This document shows, piece after piece, positions 21,256-34,759 of a stretch of DNA of 64,000 nucleotides (its first letter is position 1; each line of letters opens with the position of its first letter). Source of the DNA: Neopestalotiopsis rosae (Eukaryota > Ascomycota > Sordariomycetes > Amphisphaeriales > Sporocadaceae); assembly GCA_023078685.1 (NCBI GenBank), contig JALGAS010000013.1, forward strand, positions 687,001-751,000, written 5' to 3'. The position numbers were made by a program, and so were the translations under genes. The notes under the pieces are model-generated. The model was given only the letters and a program-made list of their open reading frames with translations. It had not been told where the DNA came from and ran no database searches.

Positions 21256-23110
21256 TTTTATTAAAAATTACGGCTTTAAAAGCGCGTAAAATAAAGCGCT
21301 AACCCGCGAAGCCTTAATTAAAAAAAATAATAAAAAAAGATAGCGATTTTTTAAACCGTATATTTTTTAGGGCTTTAAATAAAAAATTTTTAGCGATAAT
21401 ATATAAAGGATATATAAACGAAAAGCGGATATATTATTTTATAAAAAGCTACGCTTTATCGATTAATTAGCGAATTAATACGCTTTTAAATAATGCGTAC
21501 GTAGCGCAAATTATTATTTTGCGAATAAATAAATATACGTTATCGAATCGATACGGAACCGCGCATTTTTTTAAATTTTTTAAAACCGGCTAAATAAAAT
21601 TAGCGATTATTTATTTAATTAAAAGCGTAAAAAAAGGTATAAAAGCGCTAAAAATATTCCGTTAAAACGACGCGAAATTTTTAAATATGATAAAATTCCG
21701 GTTCGCCGTCGGGTCTTACGCGCGGATTATTTTTATCGTTATAAAACCGTTCGAAATACGGCTTTAAAAATATACGTAAAGCGTATAAATCGCGCTAATT
21801 ATTTATAAAGCCAGCGGTATATTAGCGTATTATTAGCGAAAACTTTATAAATAATTAATAAAATTTATTATTTTATACGAGCGCTTACGGGCGATATAAA
21901 ATTAATAGCGGAATTTAATAATAATATTAAAAAACGTTTATTAATTTAGCAATTCGGTAATATTTCGCTTAAAATTTATAACCTCGTAATTAAAGCGTTA
22001 TATATAAAAATTTTATAAAAAATATAAGGAAGCGTTAATATAAGCTTTAAAAAGGGGTTAACGAATAAATATTATATTATTAATAAATCGCATATATAAT
22101 AATAACGATTTAATTACGCAAAATCGACTTTTGCAAAATAATCGAATTAAAAAATCTAATCGCGGTAATAATAATAAGGAATTCGCGATAAATAAATATT
22201 TATCAAAAAAAAAGCAAATAAATTATCGTTTTTTTTTAAATTTAAAAAAAAATAATAGCCGGCGGAATAATAAAACTAACCGATTTGCGATATACGCGGC
22301 CGGGCCTAATATTTTATAATAGCCGAAACGGTTATTTATTAAAAAAGGGAATAATTATAAAATAATAAGGCTTATAATAATGCCGTAGCAATAATAATTA
22401 TGCGGCTATATAGCGCCTGCGCTATATTAGCGATATATTAGCGCTACGCCGTAATGCTAAATTTTTGCATCCATAAAAATTAGTTTTTAAAGGAATATAC
22501 GATATATTAATTATTACCTAACGTGCCGTTAGCGAACTTATTATAATAAGCTTATTTTGCGGATAATATTATAATTATTATTAATTATTAAAAAAATTAA
22601 TTTAAATCCGGGCTTAATTAGCTTATATTAAATATTATAAAAATTAATGCTTCGGGGTCGAAATAACGCTTAAAAAAATAATTATAACGTAATTACCCTC
22701 CCGGTTTATTATGCCAGCTATTATTATAAACCGGTCCTATATAATATCCCGTATATATATAAAATTAATACCGTAGCTTTTAATTTTATTATTACCCCCC
22801 CGTATACTGCCGCACCTCACTAATTCGTAAACGAACCGTTGCTTATTCGCCCTCGTATCGATATTTATTCGTTCTCGCGTCGTCCCCTTATTATATTAAT
22901 AATAATAATCGTCCTTAAAATCTAAGCCCGTAATCCCTGCCTCGCAATATGCTTTTCTTAAGCGCTAATATATATTTATCTTTTCGCAAAGGTGTATATT
23001 CGTAATACTTAAATTTTATTAAATTTAAGCAATATCGCGTAAACTTCTAGCTATTATAAAATAATAATTAGCCACGACCTTAAAGGCATTTAATAAGATA
23101 ACGTATATGA
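21256..23110 (+). mobile_element. Unidentified RIP-eroded element
   Basis: Extremely AT-rich sequence full of TA steps and stops in all frames. Short plus-strand stretches (for example 22131-22319, Asn/Lys-rich) have a gag-like flavour, but no domain could be named. The boundary near 23110 is approximate, where base composition returns to normal. Confidence 0.4.
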
Positions 23111-23252
23111 ATGACTGAGAATAATTTATTCTTAAGCATTTCAGGTTATTAATAAAACTTGCTATTTTGGGCATTTATTGCCTAATTGGCACTGGTGTCA
23201 TTTGAACCGATCAATTCTGCAATCCCTGCGCTGTGCAACAGGCAGATGCAGG

Positions 23253-23258
23253 TATAAA
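23253..23258 (+). promoter_or_regulatory. TATA-like box of the metallo-beta-lactamase-fold gene
   Basis: TATAAA lies 65 bp upstream of ATG 23318 in otherwise normal-composition DNA. If used, transcription would start at about 23285, making 23318 the first available start codon. Confidence 0.4.
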
Positions 23259-23317
23259 TGCCCTGGGCTTACTGCTGTTGTTGGCGCGCTGCCCCTCCAT
23301 GGATTATTGCCAATGAC

Positions 23318-24715
23318 ATGACTTTCAGCAGCTTTCAACAAAAGACCATCCGTCTGCACGACTTGACTCATATTTCAAGAATTGGCAGCTCAAGGCTCAT
23401 CTGCTTCCTCGGAAGACAATTTACGACGACGACACTTGCCGTCATGTCGGCTCCGACAGCCGGGGACGCCTACACCTGCAGCGTAAATGTAAACCACGGC
23501 ACAGCACCAGCCAAGGGCGCCAAAGCACACCACGTCTACGATGAATCTGGGCGTCTTGTCCGATTCAAAAACCCTTGCCCGTCATTTGGCAATTGGCACG
23601 ACGTTCCGCTTTGGAAATCCGCTGTTCTCTACTTTGGGTGTGTGATTCCTCAACTTCTCATCTGACCTGATTCTTTACCTGCTCTGGACTGACTTTGTCT
23701 CAGCAACAAACTACGGGGCAAGCTGCCTGTCCCCGACACGTCCATTGCCAATATCCCAACAGTGAAGGCGCAATTCTTACCGTCGCGCTCGGCAGGGACC
23801 GGCACGCTACGAGCCACATGGATCGGCCATGCGACCTACTTTGTAGAGTTTCCGTCGGGTTTCCGCGCCCTGTTTGACCCCGTCTTTGAGGAGCGCCACA
23901 ACTTTCTCTCGCCCAAGCGCTTCACAGACCCGGCCTGTTTGCCGAGCGCTTTCCCGGCCCTCGACGCCGTCATCTTCAGCCACAACCATCCCGATCACCT
24001 CTCTTATCCCACGGTCAAGGAGCTCATCAGGGCCTACCCGAATCTGCACTTTTTCGTGGGGCTCGGGGAGTCGCCAAAGCTGCGCGAGCTCGGCGTGCAG
24101 GCCGTGACCGAGATGGACTGGTGGGACGACGCCGAGGTGACCTTGACCAGACAGCCGGCGGGAGCGACGGCAAGCAAAGACGGTCGCGAGAACCAAGAAG
24201 CGCCCTTTGAAGAGCGTATCACGGCCCGAGTCTCCTGCCTCCCCAGTCAGCACGGCACCATGCGCACTCCTTCCGACATGTACCGCACGCTGTGGGCATC
24301 GTGGTCCGTCACGTCGGGCGACAAGTCGGTGTGGTTCGCCGGCGACACGGGCTACCGGACCGTCCCGGACGGCATGGAGGAGTTTGGCCCGGGCTTTGAC
24401 GACTTGCCGGTGAACCCGCACTTTGCTCAGATCGGCGAGCTTCGGGGCCCGTTCGACCTGGGCCTGCTGCCCATTGGCGCGTACCACCCGCGCATGATGT
24501 ACAGCCCCGTGCACTCGAGCCCCTACGACGCCGTGGAGATCTTCCAGGACACTCGGTGCAGAAAGGCCTTGGCCATGCATTGGGGTACTTGGGCATTGAC
24601 GTCGGAGCCTGTCAACGAGCCCCCGGAGAAGTTGAAGGAGGCGTTGAAAATCAAGGGCATTGCGCAAGATGGTGTCTTTGACGCCTGTGCTATCGGTGAG
24701 AGCAGGGAGTTTTGA
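23318..24715 (+). CDS. NAPE-PLD-like metallo-beta-lactamase-fold hydrolase
   Basis: Two exons, 23318-23637 and 23704-24715, with a 66 bp intron (GTGTGT donor), give 443 residues; starting at ATG 23444 (MSAPTAGD) gives 401. Motifs are WIGHATYFVE, FDPVF, SHNHPDHL (metal ligands), PSQHG, WFAGDTGY and MHWGTW, the order seen in N-acyl-phosphatidylethanolamine phospholipase D and yeast Fmp30. The likely reaction is zinc-dependent phosphodiester hydrolysis of N-acylated phospholipids. The optional first 42 residues are Arg/Ser-rich with no acid cluster, like a mitochondrial presequence, and yeast Fmp30 is mitochondrial. Exon 2 is visibly GC-rich and differs in base use from the nearby PKS genes. No link to the polyketide pathway is visible. 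Confidence 0.85.
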
Positions 24716-25553
24716 ATGGGTGTTTTCTTTTTGATATTGTCATTTCTTAGTACAGTAGCGGGACATTATGTAGGGCAAGAAGCCTTCTGAGCACTTTTAA
24801 AGCGCTTAAAGCCTTCTGGGAAAAGATTGCTTTTTAAATAAGAATGCTTCTTAAAAGAAAATGCTTCTGGGCACCCTCAAGGATACCATTAAGATGACCA
24901 CTGGCAGATATAAGTTAAAGCAACCAGTTTTTTATCCGTGTTTTTATAAATCTGTGAATCCGTTAATCCGTCGTGACTCAAGCGTAAATCCGTGACCTTA
25001 TGCGATCCAAGTCGTATATTCAATTCTTCTTATTAAAAGAAAAGAAAAATCAAGGGTTTTTCTTTTCGCCGTTTTACTGTCATGGTAGACCATGGTTCTT
25101 ATACTGGTCGTCACCGGGCCGACTGTTCATCCGGCCGTACGTAGATAGATATCACTTCTGCAGCTGGGGACTGGTTTATCCTTTTGTTCCCCAGCTTACA
25201 ATTCAATACGAATGCATGCCCATGGGTGCAGCCCACCAGCCAAGTCTACCGGGTACGTGACATTTACCATCTTTTGGTGGTTGGTGTCAGTGGTCGCCAG
25301 ACTGGTTATAGTGGGTGTTATAGTGGGCTTTATAGTGGGCTTATAGCGGGCAAAGATTGCTTCTCACATAAAAATACTTCTGCCAATATGAACTTCCAAG
25401 TAAATAAAACGTCTTCGAAGAGCATGGCCACATTCGTCCCCTACGACCACGACTGGCAAAGCCTCCCGTCGAAAACTCAGGTATCAAGCCGAAAAGTTAT
25501 ATTCTGATTAGTAACCGGCGCCATGCGTTTGTGAAACGTCTGGATAATCTTCA
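24716..25553. other. Intergenic between two convergent genes, with short repeats
   Basis: It lies between the 3' ends of the lactamase-fold gene and the PKS gene. Related AT-rich words recur (AAAGATTGCTT near 24821 and 25352) and TTATAGTGGGC units repeat at about 25310-25350. It could be a remnant of a small non-autonomous element. No gene is seen. Confidence 0.35.
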
Positions 25554-28500
25554 TTAAGCCATCTCTTTCAAAAGTCTGGGGTAGTCAGGCAAGTCCGGAC
25601 CATCCAACATCTCCACCAAGGCGGACACTGCCGGATGGAGACCTTCTGCCTCAGCCTCTGCGATCCACTGATCTAGCGGAACTACTCGAAATGAATCTCC
25701 GCCAGACTGCTCCAATCCCAAATCCTGCAACCTATCAAGGGGAATGATCCTGTCACCCACCTGGTGAGCGAAGCTGATCTGTCCCTTGCTCATGCGCTCA
25801 TCCAGCTGCATCACGCGCGACACGAGCTCCGAGCACGCGTTACCGACGCTGACCAGGTCGAGAGCCCCGAGGTTTCGCTGAATCCGCGGGACGCTCTTGG
25901 TCTTGGCCGCGTAGAACAGCAGCGCATTGACCCAATCCAGCTCGGCCTTGCGCCCCTCGGCGTCGACGCCCTCGCGGATAATCGTAGAGGGCCGGTGTAT
26001 ACACACGGGCCATTCGCCGCTGTAAAGCGCGTGGGTGCGCTCCAGGAGCGCCTCGCACGTCCACTTCGCGCTGGCGTAGCCAAATGAGCCGTCCGCTGCA
26101 GGCAGACCACACCCGGAACCCATCACGGATACCGGCGGGAAGGCGGCCTGGTCGTAAAGCAGTGCCAACCCGGCGGAGGACACATAATGGAACGGCACGC
26201 GACGTGGCAGGCAAATCTTGACCAGCTCCATGGTGGACCCGACGTTGGACGCCCACAAGTCTTGGTATCTCTTCAGGTGAGATGTGTCGGCGCCATTGTG
26301 GATGACGGCATCGGCAATGGAAAAGATAGCAGTCGCCTGAGCGGGCGTAAGACCTAGCAATGGGGACCTGAGATCGCCCTCGTAGTACTCGATCGCCTCG
26401 GATGGAGGGTGGAGCTCCCCCGTGTCCACACGTCGGGCGAGATTGCGGAGTGCGATGCATATGACCTTTTGGACCGAAGGCTGCTTGGACAAGTACTTTA
26501 CTAAATGACGACCAAACAAGCCACCGGCACCCGTGAGTACAACAATGCGGGGCGGGACAACAGGCTTCAGAGATGCGGAACTCGGCGGAACACCAATCAT
26601 GCTCGTGGGTGGTCTGGACTCTATCTCCCAGTTTAATAGAATGTCTTTGTTGGGTGCTGTTACTCCGTTCATTTGCTGCTGAGAATGCCAACTTGGCTGG
26701 CCGCAAGTCACTGGTGTCACGGCTAGATCGTCGCCATCGGCATGACCATTGTTCTGGCCGTTCAGGTTGCTATTATCGTGGCCATTAGTCTGAGGTATTG
26801 ATGGATCTAAACCTTCTCTCGAGAGATGTTGCTGCTGTTGAGAGGCTTTTGCCGTTGTCTCGGCTGATTCAGGTTGGTCATGGAGCTGTGGCACTAATTC
26901 TCGCGGCATAGCTGATATGGCGAATTGGAGAAGATCTGCCATGGTCTCGTTGCTCATGATCTTCAGCACAGGAACACCAACCTGCATTTGCTTCAGAAAC
27001 CATGAGCGAATATTCACCGAGACCAGCGAATCGAGACCAATGTCGCTACTGTGAGAAGCCATCAAATCGTCATCAGAGAAGGTTACTTGTAAAACATTGC
27101 GTAACATGTTGGAAAAGCCGTCTGTGTATGTTGTTAGTAATGATCCTATCGCCACTGCTACGTGACCAGTAAATGTCAATCAAGGGGTGCGACCTACGTT
27201 TGATAACCTCGAAGCATTCTTGCTCCGTCTTGCAGAGGTGAAGAAGGTCCTGGACAGACGTTAAATGCGAAACAGCCTCCGTCCCATCTTGATTCTGATG
27301 TTCAGATTCCAGCTCGTCTGTAATGAAGAAGGAAAATTTGGGATCAGACAACCAGAAAGGTGCATTGGTTGCGTAGGCAGGGACTAGACTGAGACCCGCT
27401 GTGATTTCAGGTCCGTGAGAATTCAAGCGACAGGCTTCAATGCCTTCGCAAACAGATTGAACAAAGTCATCCTCGGACATTTGCATCATCCAATTATTTT
27501 GCGTGATGCGATCCCACGTCCGGCGGGAATCTCGCTCCATGTATCCCGCCCCGATGATTGCACCGCCATTGACGGCAGCAGTCCGCAGGCCGCGTTTCTG
27601 CCGCTGGGCTGCTAAGCTGCACATGAAAGCATTGGCTGCAGCGTAGTTGGCTTGACCCTTGTTGCCAATTACAGTATTGATCGATGAGGTAAAGACTAAG
27701 AAGTCGAGGCTATTCTCAGAAAATATCCTGTCCAGGTAGATGCTGCCATTGACTTTGGGACGAATGACATCCGTAAACTGTTCATAAGACATATTGCTGA
27801 TCGCAACATCGCGCAGCACCATGGCACCATGTACCACTCCTCTGATGTTTGGCAGAGTCTCGCATATCCTTCGATGGGTTGCGTTCAAGGCCCCTTCGTC
27901 GGTTACATCGCATGCCATAATGGTCACGTTGTTTTTACGACGCTTGTGCCCCGAGATCCACTCAGGATCAATATTCGGGTTCCTGCTAGTCATGACCAGG
28001 TTTCTGACGCCTCTGCTGATCATCCAATCAGCTAGCGAGATTCCAAGGGCGCCAGACATACCAACGATCCAGTATGTGCTGTCATCCTTAAACATGTGAC
28101 TAACATCTAGCCTAGTTGCAAGAATTGGCAAAGCAGACACCTGTGCTGTCCAGTCGACAATAGAAAGAGGATCCAGAGGATATATTGGCGCTTCCAAGAT
28201 GTCTTCGAGCGCCACAATCGGCAGAGACGATGAGCTGGATTCGTTTGCTGTCTGGGATTCTGCGGACCATTGTTTCTTCGCGTGCACAAGGGCAGCATGT
28301 ATGGTCTCAGCTATGCTCGAATCCTGAGGGTTATTGCTTGCAGTATCAGCTGTCGACGATAACAAAGTCTTCGCCGTGAGTATGGTTGCGCCAGTAGCCT
28401 CAAGACCCGATATGATTGTCGACTCGTTGTCACTTCTGGCAGTTTCATGATGGCCTAACCCAAGGAAAGCAGCAGGAGATTCGTCCAAGACCAGAAGGTC

Positions 28501-31500
28501 CTTGATATCAGACAGACCAAGATACTTTGGAAGAGCAATCCATGAGTCAGGCAACGGTATGTCAGTGCGATCTGTAGAATAGACCACCTCAACCTTCTTT
28601 TCCCGGGACTGTGTGGCCAAGGCATCTACAATTGGGAGTGGTACGTTGTGTGCTAATATCATGGCACCGCTAGAAAGGCCATTGAATGCTGTCAGCGCGA
28701 TGATGTGAGCGATTACGCTGGACAGAGTCTGCTTCAGGGAAAGACCTTGTATGTTGGTGCGGACCGCCTGTGAGTGGGGAATTTTGATGATTGACGAACG
28801 CGACGATGTCAGTGCTATGTATCGGTGCTCGGTTCTCACATCCACGCCAGCAACAATGAATAATTTTCGTCCGAATGATGTCTTGATGGCCGAAATTGTC
28901 GAGTATAGAACGCGAATTTCGAGTGAACTGTTGAGAGGTAAAGCAGCAACCAACAATTCCGATTCGTATCGAGTCAATTCTCGTAGTATGTAGTTGCCGC
29001 TACTTCCCGGCCTGGGTTGATGTTGTAGCCTGAACGCAGGAATAAAATGTGTAGAGGTTGGTTGGAGCTTGGTAGGCCGGCGTCCAGCATTGTATCGGTC
29101 GTTTAATTCCGTAATGAAGTTGAGCCTCGGCACGAGAAGACAGCCTCGATCATCCATGACCATCTCAGGCTCAACGGTCCAAAAAATGTCCTCACCTGTT
29201 CGCTTCTCCTTTTCCAAAGTCAGTGAGGCATGGAGGCGCAACAGAACTTCTGCCAGATACTTAGGGCTCATCTCTTCTGGTTTTGAGACATCCAACCTCT
29301 GCACGTGGAGGCCAGATGTCTCGTGAACTGCGCATCGCGCAAAGGCCACCATCATGTTGGCAAAGGGCTCAGGAGCCCGGCGACCGCTGGTCACCCACAG
29401 AGCTGTTTTGCCAAATTCAAACATCTGTTTCAGAGCTTCGAATCTTTGTACTGTGATGTTTTTAAAGATTGGGGAGTCCAGGTCGGTCAAGCTCACAACG
29501 ATCGAGTCGTCATCTGCCAGGCTGTAATCGACATCTTCGATGCACGAGAAGCGATGCATCTCTGTGGCGTACCCATTGGTCAGGAGAGATTCGAGTCCAT
29601 CAATCAGACGTAAGCTACAGGCTTTTTGTCCCCCCACCAGTATCAACCTCTTCATCGGAGTTACTCCAGCAAGTCCTAGCGACGTTTCGGACGACAGGGG
29701 ATCTCGCAAGAAACTAACCCGAGAGTCGATTGCTTGAGAAACAACGGGGAAAACACTGAATATATCCTCGGCGAAATCAAAGGTAGCACTTTCAATGCCA
29801 GAGAAGCCTGAGGATCGGAGCAGACCATCCCATTCGTTGATGGATACGAGCGGGCTGAGGACACGGCCTCTGGAAGTGCCGACCCACCAGCCAGGCAAAG
29901 TGCCGAATATGAAGCCGCTGGTAGCTGTACCAGCGCCGTTGTCCGCCCCCTCCCCCATGGCAAGGAAGCCTCCAGGTCTTATGAGTTTCCTCATGTTGCG
30001 TAGACTACGCTCAAGATCACCTGTAGCGTGGACAACGAAAAAAGCGATGACCAGGTCATAAGCCCCCTCTTTGAATCCTTGTAGCGTGGGGTCGGTCTCT
30101 ATATCGAGTGCTCTGAATGTCATCTTTTTCTTGTACTTGGAGAAGACTTCTGAAGCTGTTTCGAAGAATGCGGATGATATGTCTGTGTATGTGTACGAAG
30201 AGAAGCTGTCACCAATCTCATTCAGTATAGCTTTCGTAGCTCCTCCTGTCCCAGCCCCTATTAGAACGCGTGAGCTGAGGGCCGTGAATGTATCATGGAA
30301 TAAGACTCGATATCAAAATGTACATCAAGTCTGTCATGGATGGGGGAATCGACTACTTACCAACTTCCAATATCCTTAGATGCGGATGGCGGACAACAAT
30401 CTGCTTCACAACACGCGCCACCCAAGCCGCTAGGTGCTTGGTAATGGTACCTTCAGCATAATACCGATCTAGTATGTCACTTCCATCGTGGCGAAATTGC
30501 TGGAGCATAGTGGTTTTGCCTTCGAACACATTAGGCATCTGAGTGCCCACCAGTTGCATGATCTGAAAGTCAGGGAGATCCATATGAGCGTCGCAGATGT
30601 TTGAGATGATCTCGACTGTATCCTGGTCCCATTGAGGCTCCCACCAAGCATGCCTACCGCTTTCGACTACATCAGAAACATGCCGGGCATGGTTCAGATA
30701 CCAGTTGGTAGGGAACGTGGTGCGTGCTGGGTGGTCCTCGGGCAGGTCGCGGTGGAACTTGCGCAAATAGAAAGTAGCAATACGTTCCAACGTGCGTGCC
30801 TTTTGCCGGATTTTAGCGTCCTCCCAGAGCCCATGTGCTGCAGATATACCATCGGGCTCACACGGGACCCAATGTTCTTTGCTGTACACGAGCCGATATT
30901 CCTCTCCGTCTGCTGAGCTCCCGAGGGGCAGGAAGGATACACCTTGGACCTGGACGGCTGTGTGTAAAGCCCTTCCTGTTTGGCTGCTAGCATAGAAGTT
31001 GATGTTGGCAACGATATCATGTGCCGTCTTTTGACCGAAACGCCCAAAGTCAATGGACGCATCTACCAGCGCGAAACATTCCTCGCCGGTCTTTCCTCTG
31101 AAGCCGTCTTGGAGAGAAGCTGGGTTGATCCGGATACGGCGAATGGTGGTAGGAAGATGTAGAGTGCGGAGTTCTTGATCGTATGGGTAGCTGTAAGCTA
31201 GGAAAGCGGATTGTAATACAGCATCCAGAGTAGCCGGATGAATCAGGAACGACGAGTCTGGTACTTGCGTCTGGACGAGGGAGGTAGCCCACCCGCGCTT
31301 CCTCTTCATGGAGGTCAAGGATTTGAAGTGGCCGGCAAAGTTATAGCCGAGCTCGTCCAGCGCGGTATAAAATCGCTCCGGCTCCACCTCGATCATGTGC
31401 GGTGGCTCAGCGCTGCGGTGAGGTAGTAGCGATGCAGACGCTTTGCCAAGGCGAATTTCCACATTTGAGCTGGCTGCCAAGGTCAAATTGTCAGAGCTAA

Positions 31501-34500
31501 CATCTATGGCAGCCGCATAAGTGAACTTGGCCCGAATGAGGTTGCTATCATGCTTGTCCCTAGCAATGTCGCTCATCTCGATGAGCACCTCAATGCCCGC
31601 GTCGTCTTGCTCGAACGGGATCGCTTGATGAATTGAGAAATCGAACATCTCTATAAGACACATGGTGCTTTTGCCAGCAACAATTTGTGCCGCGTTTATA
31701 GCCGTGGCCAAGTAACCTGCAGCAGGAAAAACAATCTGTCCTTGAACCGCGTGACCCGAAAGCCACTCCAGCTCACGCACTCGCAGCAAGTTACGCCATC
31801 GCATATGGTGTGCAGCACTGTCAGGAGTCTCATCGCCCAATAGGGGATGAACTGGGGCTGCTCGCATCCTCATCTTGCGTGAGCTTCGCGCTTCGTGCCA
31901 ATACCTAGTTTTATGGCCCCATTGATACGCGGGCAAGCTTTTTACCAGACGAAAAGAATGTCGCATGTCCTCACCCATTGCACGCTCAAACCCATCCAGG
32001 TCGATAGCACTCTTGCCCAGGTACGACCAGAGGAAGCCAAGAGTCTCCGACAGAGCCTGCGTAGCACTTTGCTTGCGAGAAAGGACCCCTTGGTATGGCA
32101 TATCATTGCCCAGAACTTCCCGAATCGTCTCTGTGGCTGGCCCCTTAAGCGCTGGGTGGGGTCCTACTTCCAATACCAGACTGAATGAACTGTATTCCAG
32201 TGCTGTGGTAAGGGCTTGGGAGAAGAGAACAGGTTTGGTGAAATTCTCGGCCCAATACACACTGCCAAGCTCCTGTAGTCTCTGCCCCTGATCCACAACC
32301 CGTCCTCCGTCAACGCTGGAGAACCATACACAGGCTTCGGCAGATGGAGGCATCACAGGCTTGATGTGCAAACCTCGAAGAGCATCAACGTAGGGTTCGT
32401 AACAGGGTAGCATGTGATGAGAATGGTAAGCCTTATCGACCTTCAAACGACGATTGAATTTGTCTTCGTCGATTAAAACGTCCTCTAGTTCTGTGATCGC
32501 ATCCTCATCGCCAGAAATCGTCACACTCGACGCGGAATTGCTAGCCGCTACGACTACACGGCCGGCGAACCGCTCGTCGGCACAGAGGCTGTCCAAGTCT
32601 TCCATGGAGCTGCCCACAGCCATCATAGCACCTTGAATATCTGGTTTATTCGGATTCGCCGCGAGTGAGGCCAATCTGCCACGGTAATGTGCGATTAACA
32701 TAGCATCACGGGCGGAGAGGTAGCCTGCAGCATACGCTGCTGCGATCTCTCCAGACGAGTGGCCCACAACGGCTGAGAAATGCATTCCCGCAAGTCGCAG
32801 AAGATCAACCAGAAGTATCTGAAGTGCGGTGCAAAGGGGTTGGGAAATTTCAGCCTCCTGTACCCGTGATGATGGGCTATGGGCTAGCAACTCTTCTTTC
32901 AATGACCAACTCGGTCGGTCTTGCTCAGGTATCTGTGTTAGATAACCTTCCAATTCCTGGATTATCTTACGGGCTACTGGAGATTCCTCAATCAAAGAGG
33001 CACCCATCCGCGCATGCTGTGCACCTTGGCCAGTAAAGATTCCCAAGATTCCTCCCATCTTCTTGCTCTGGCGAGTACCGGCGGGAAGCGACTTGATTCC
33101 AACTATATGGTCCGCGTTTCTCTGTCTCTCGTCTACCTTGGATTTGATCAATTCTCTCAGACCATCAAGCGAGGACGCAGCAAAGGAAGCGCGGTACTGG
33201 AACTCCGAGCGACGCTGTCGCAGTGTCCAGGAGAGATCTCGAGGTTGGACATTTGACACGTCTCCTTCAAGATAACGAAGATAGGATGATAACATGCCGC
33301 GAAGGGAAAACTCTGAAAACGCCGAGAATACAAACGGAGTGAACAATGGCTTTTGCAAGGGTTCAGAATCGAGAAGCGACGCAGACGAGAGAGATTTGCC
33401 AGGCAATGGAATCTCATAGCTTTCAACAATGGCATGCGCATTTGTGCCGCCGAAACCGAAGCTATTTACGCTGGCGCGTCTCACTTCTCCCTTTCCTACT
33501 GTGGGCCAGAGCTTCTTCGTTCGTAGGATCTCAAGCTTATCATAGAACGGAGCCACATTCGGGTTGAGCTTATTGAATAATCGGTTTGGGGGTATCGTTC
33601 CTCGTTGAACAGCCAGGGATGCTTTAATCAGCCCAGCGACGCCCGCGGCGCCTTCCGTATGGCCAAGGATGGTTTTGATAGAACCCACGTAAAGTGGGTG
33701 TCTAGAATCAATAGTCGTGGATTCAGGGAATACATCACCGGAATCCGACGTGAAAAAAGCAGTGTGGATAGCCTCTGCCTCTATCGGGTCACCCGCCGGC
33801 GTGCCAGTACCGTGGGCCTCGAAATACTGCGGGCGGTCGCAGTGGCTCAGAAGGTCGAGCCCTGCTTTCGCGTACGTGCTCCGAATCAGAGATACCTGAG
33901 CTGAGGCGCTTGGCATAGTAATACCGGCAGTCGCGCCGTCTTGGTTGACTCCCGTCTCGCGAATAATGGACTCAATGTGGTCACCGTCCTCCAGCGCAGC
34001 ACTGAGGGTCTTGAGTACGATAGCCGCAACACCGTCTCCCCTCGCATAGCCGTTCGCTGCTTGATCCCACATACGACTGCAGCCGTCTGGCGAGAGCATG
34101 TTGAGCTTACTCTCAATGATGAATGGCTCAGGCCCGATCAGCAAATTGGACCCACAAGCCAAGGCTACCCGACATTCGCCGGATCGCAACGACTGAACAG
34201 CCATGTGTGTTGCCACGAGACTGGAACTACATGCTGTATCAATTGTGACGGAGGGCCCATGCCAGTCGTAAAAGTACGAGATGCGATTAGATAGCACGCT
34301 TTGGCCAGTCCCAGTAGCGAAGTATGTTGGGATAGTCTGATGGTCGCGTAGAAGCATTGTAGCGTAGTCGTTGAACATGACGCCCACATATACACCCGTG
34401 TTGCTACCACGCAGATTGGTGATACCAGCAGCCTCTATAGCTTCATACGTCACTTCTAGTAGGAAGCGCTGCTGTGGGTCCATGGCCTTTGCCTCGACAG

Positions 34501-34759
34501 GCTTCACGCCAAAGAATTCGGCATCAAATTCGGCTACGTCTTCGTTGAGGAGATAAGCGTGCCGCACGTTGGTGTGTCCATGATGAGCGGCGTTCTCATG
34601 GTAGAACCCCTCCGAGTTGAAACGGCTGGGATCAATCTTCTTGAGGAGATCCGGCGTCTCTTCCAGAATGTCCCATAGCGTCGATGGAGAGTTGGCACCG
34701 CCCGCAAAACGGCAAGCGCTGCCAACTATGGCAATGGGCTCACTGGTATAACCTGACAT
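25554..34759 (-). CDS. Highly reducing polyketide synthase with C-terminal reductase (KS-AT-DH-MT-KR-ACP-R)
   Basis: Three exons, 34759-30361, 30257-27198 and 27121-25554, give 3008 residues. Visible sites are KS Cys177 in DTACSSS with His316 and His367, AT Ser668 in GHSSG, and DH His1003 in GHAVQGQ with Asp1179 in HPATLDAVLQ. A C-methyltransferase has LEVGAGTGG across the first intron (about 1463). The KR has GMSGALG at about 2195 and a Tyr in GQANYAAANAF at about 2337. The ACP has GLDSL at about 2519. A terminal NAD(P)-binding reductase has TGAGGLFG at about 2681 and YASAK. The stretch between MT and KR looks like a structural KR subdomain, and no ER motif is found. The same architecture is known from betaenone synthase Bet1. 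The reductase would release the chain as aldehyde or alcohol; the missing enoyl reduction would come from the adjacent gene. Confidence 0.92.

Noticed and set aside
22131..22319. Zinc-knuckle Gag call for the eroded element at 21256-23110
   Set aside because: A CCHC could be imagined only by assuming changes that RIP does not make, so the element is left unidentified.
23807..24667. 286-codon minus-strand open frame opposite the lactamase-fold gene
   Set aside because: It lies wholly antisense to a gene with clear catalytic motifs and arises from high GC content.
25840..26706. 288-codon frame overlapping the PKS reductase region
   Set aside because: An out-of-frame shadow of the reductase domain, which carries the real motifs.
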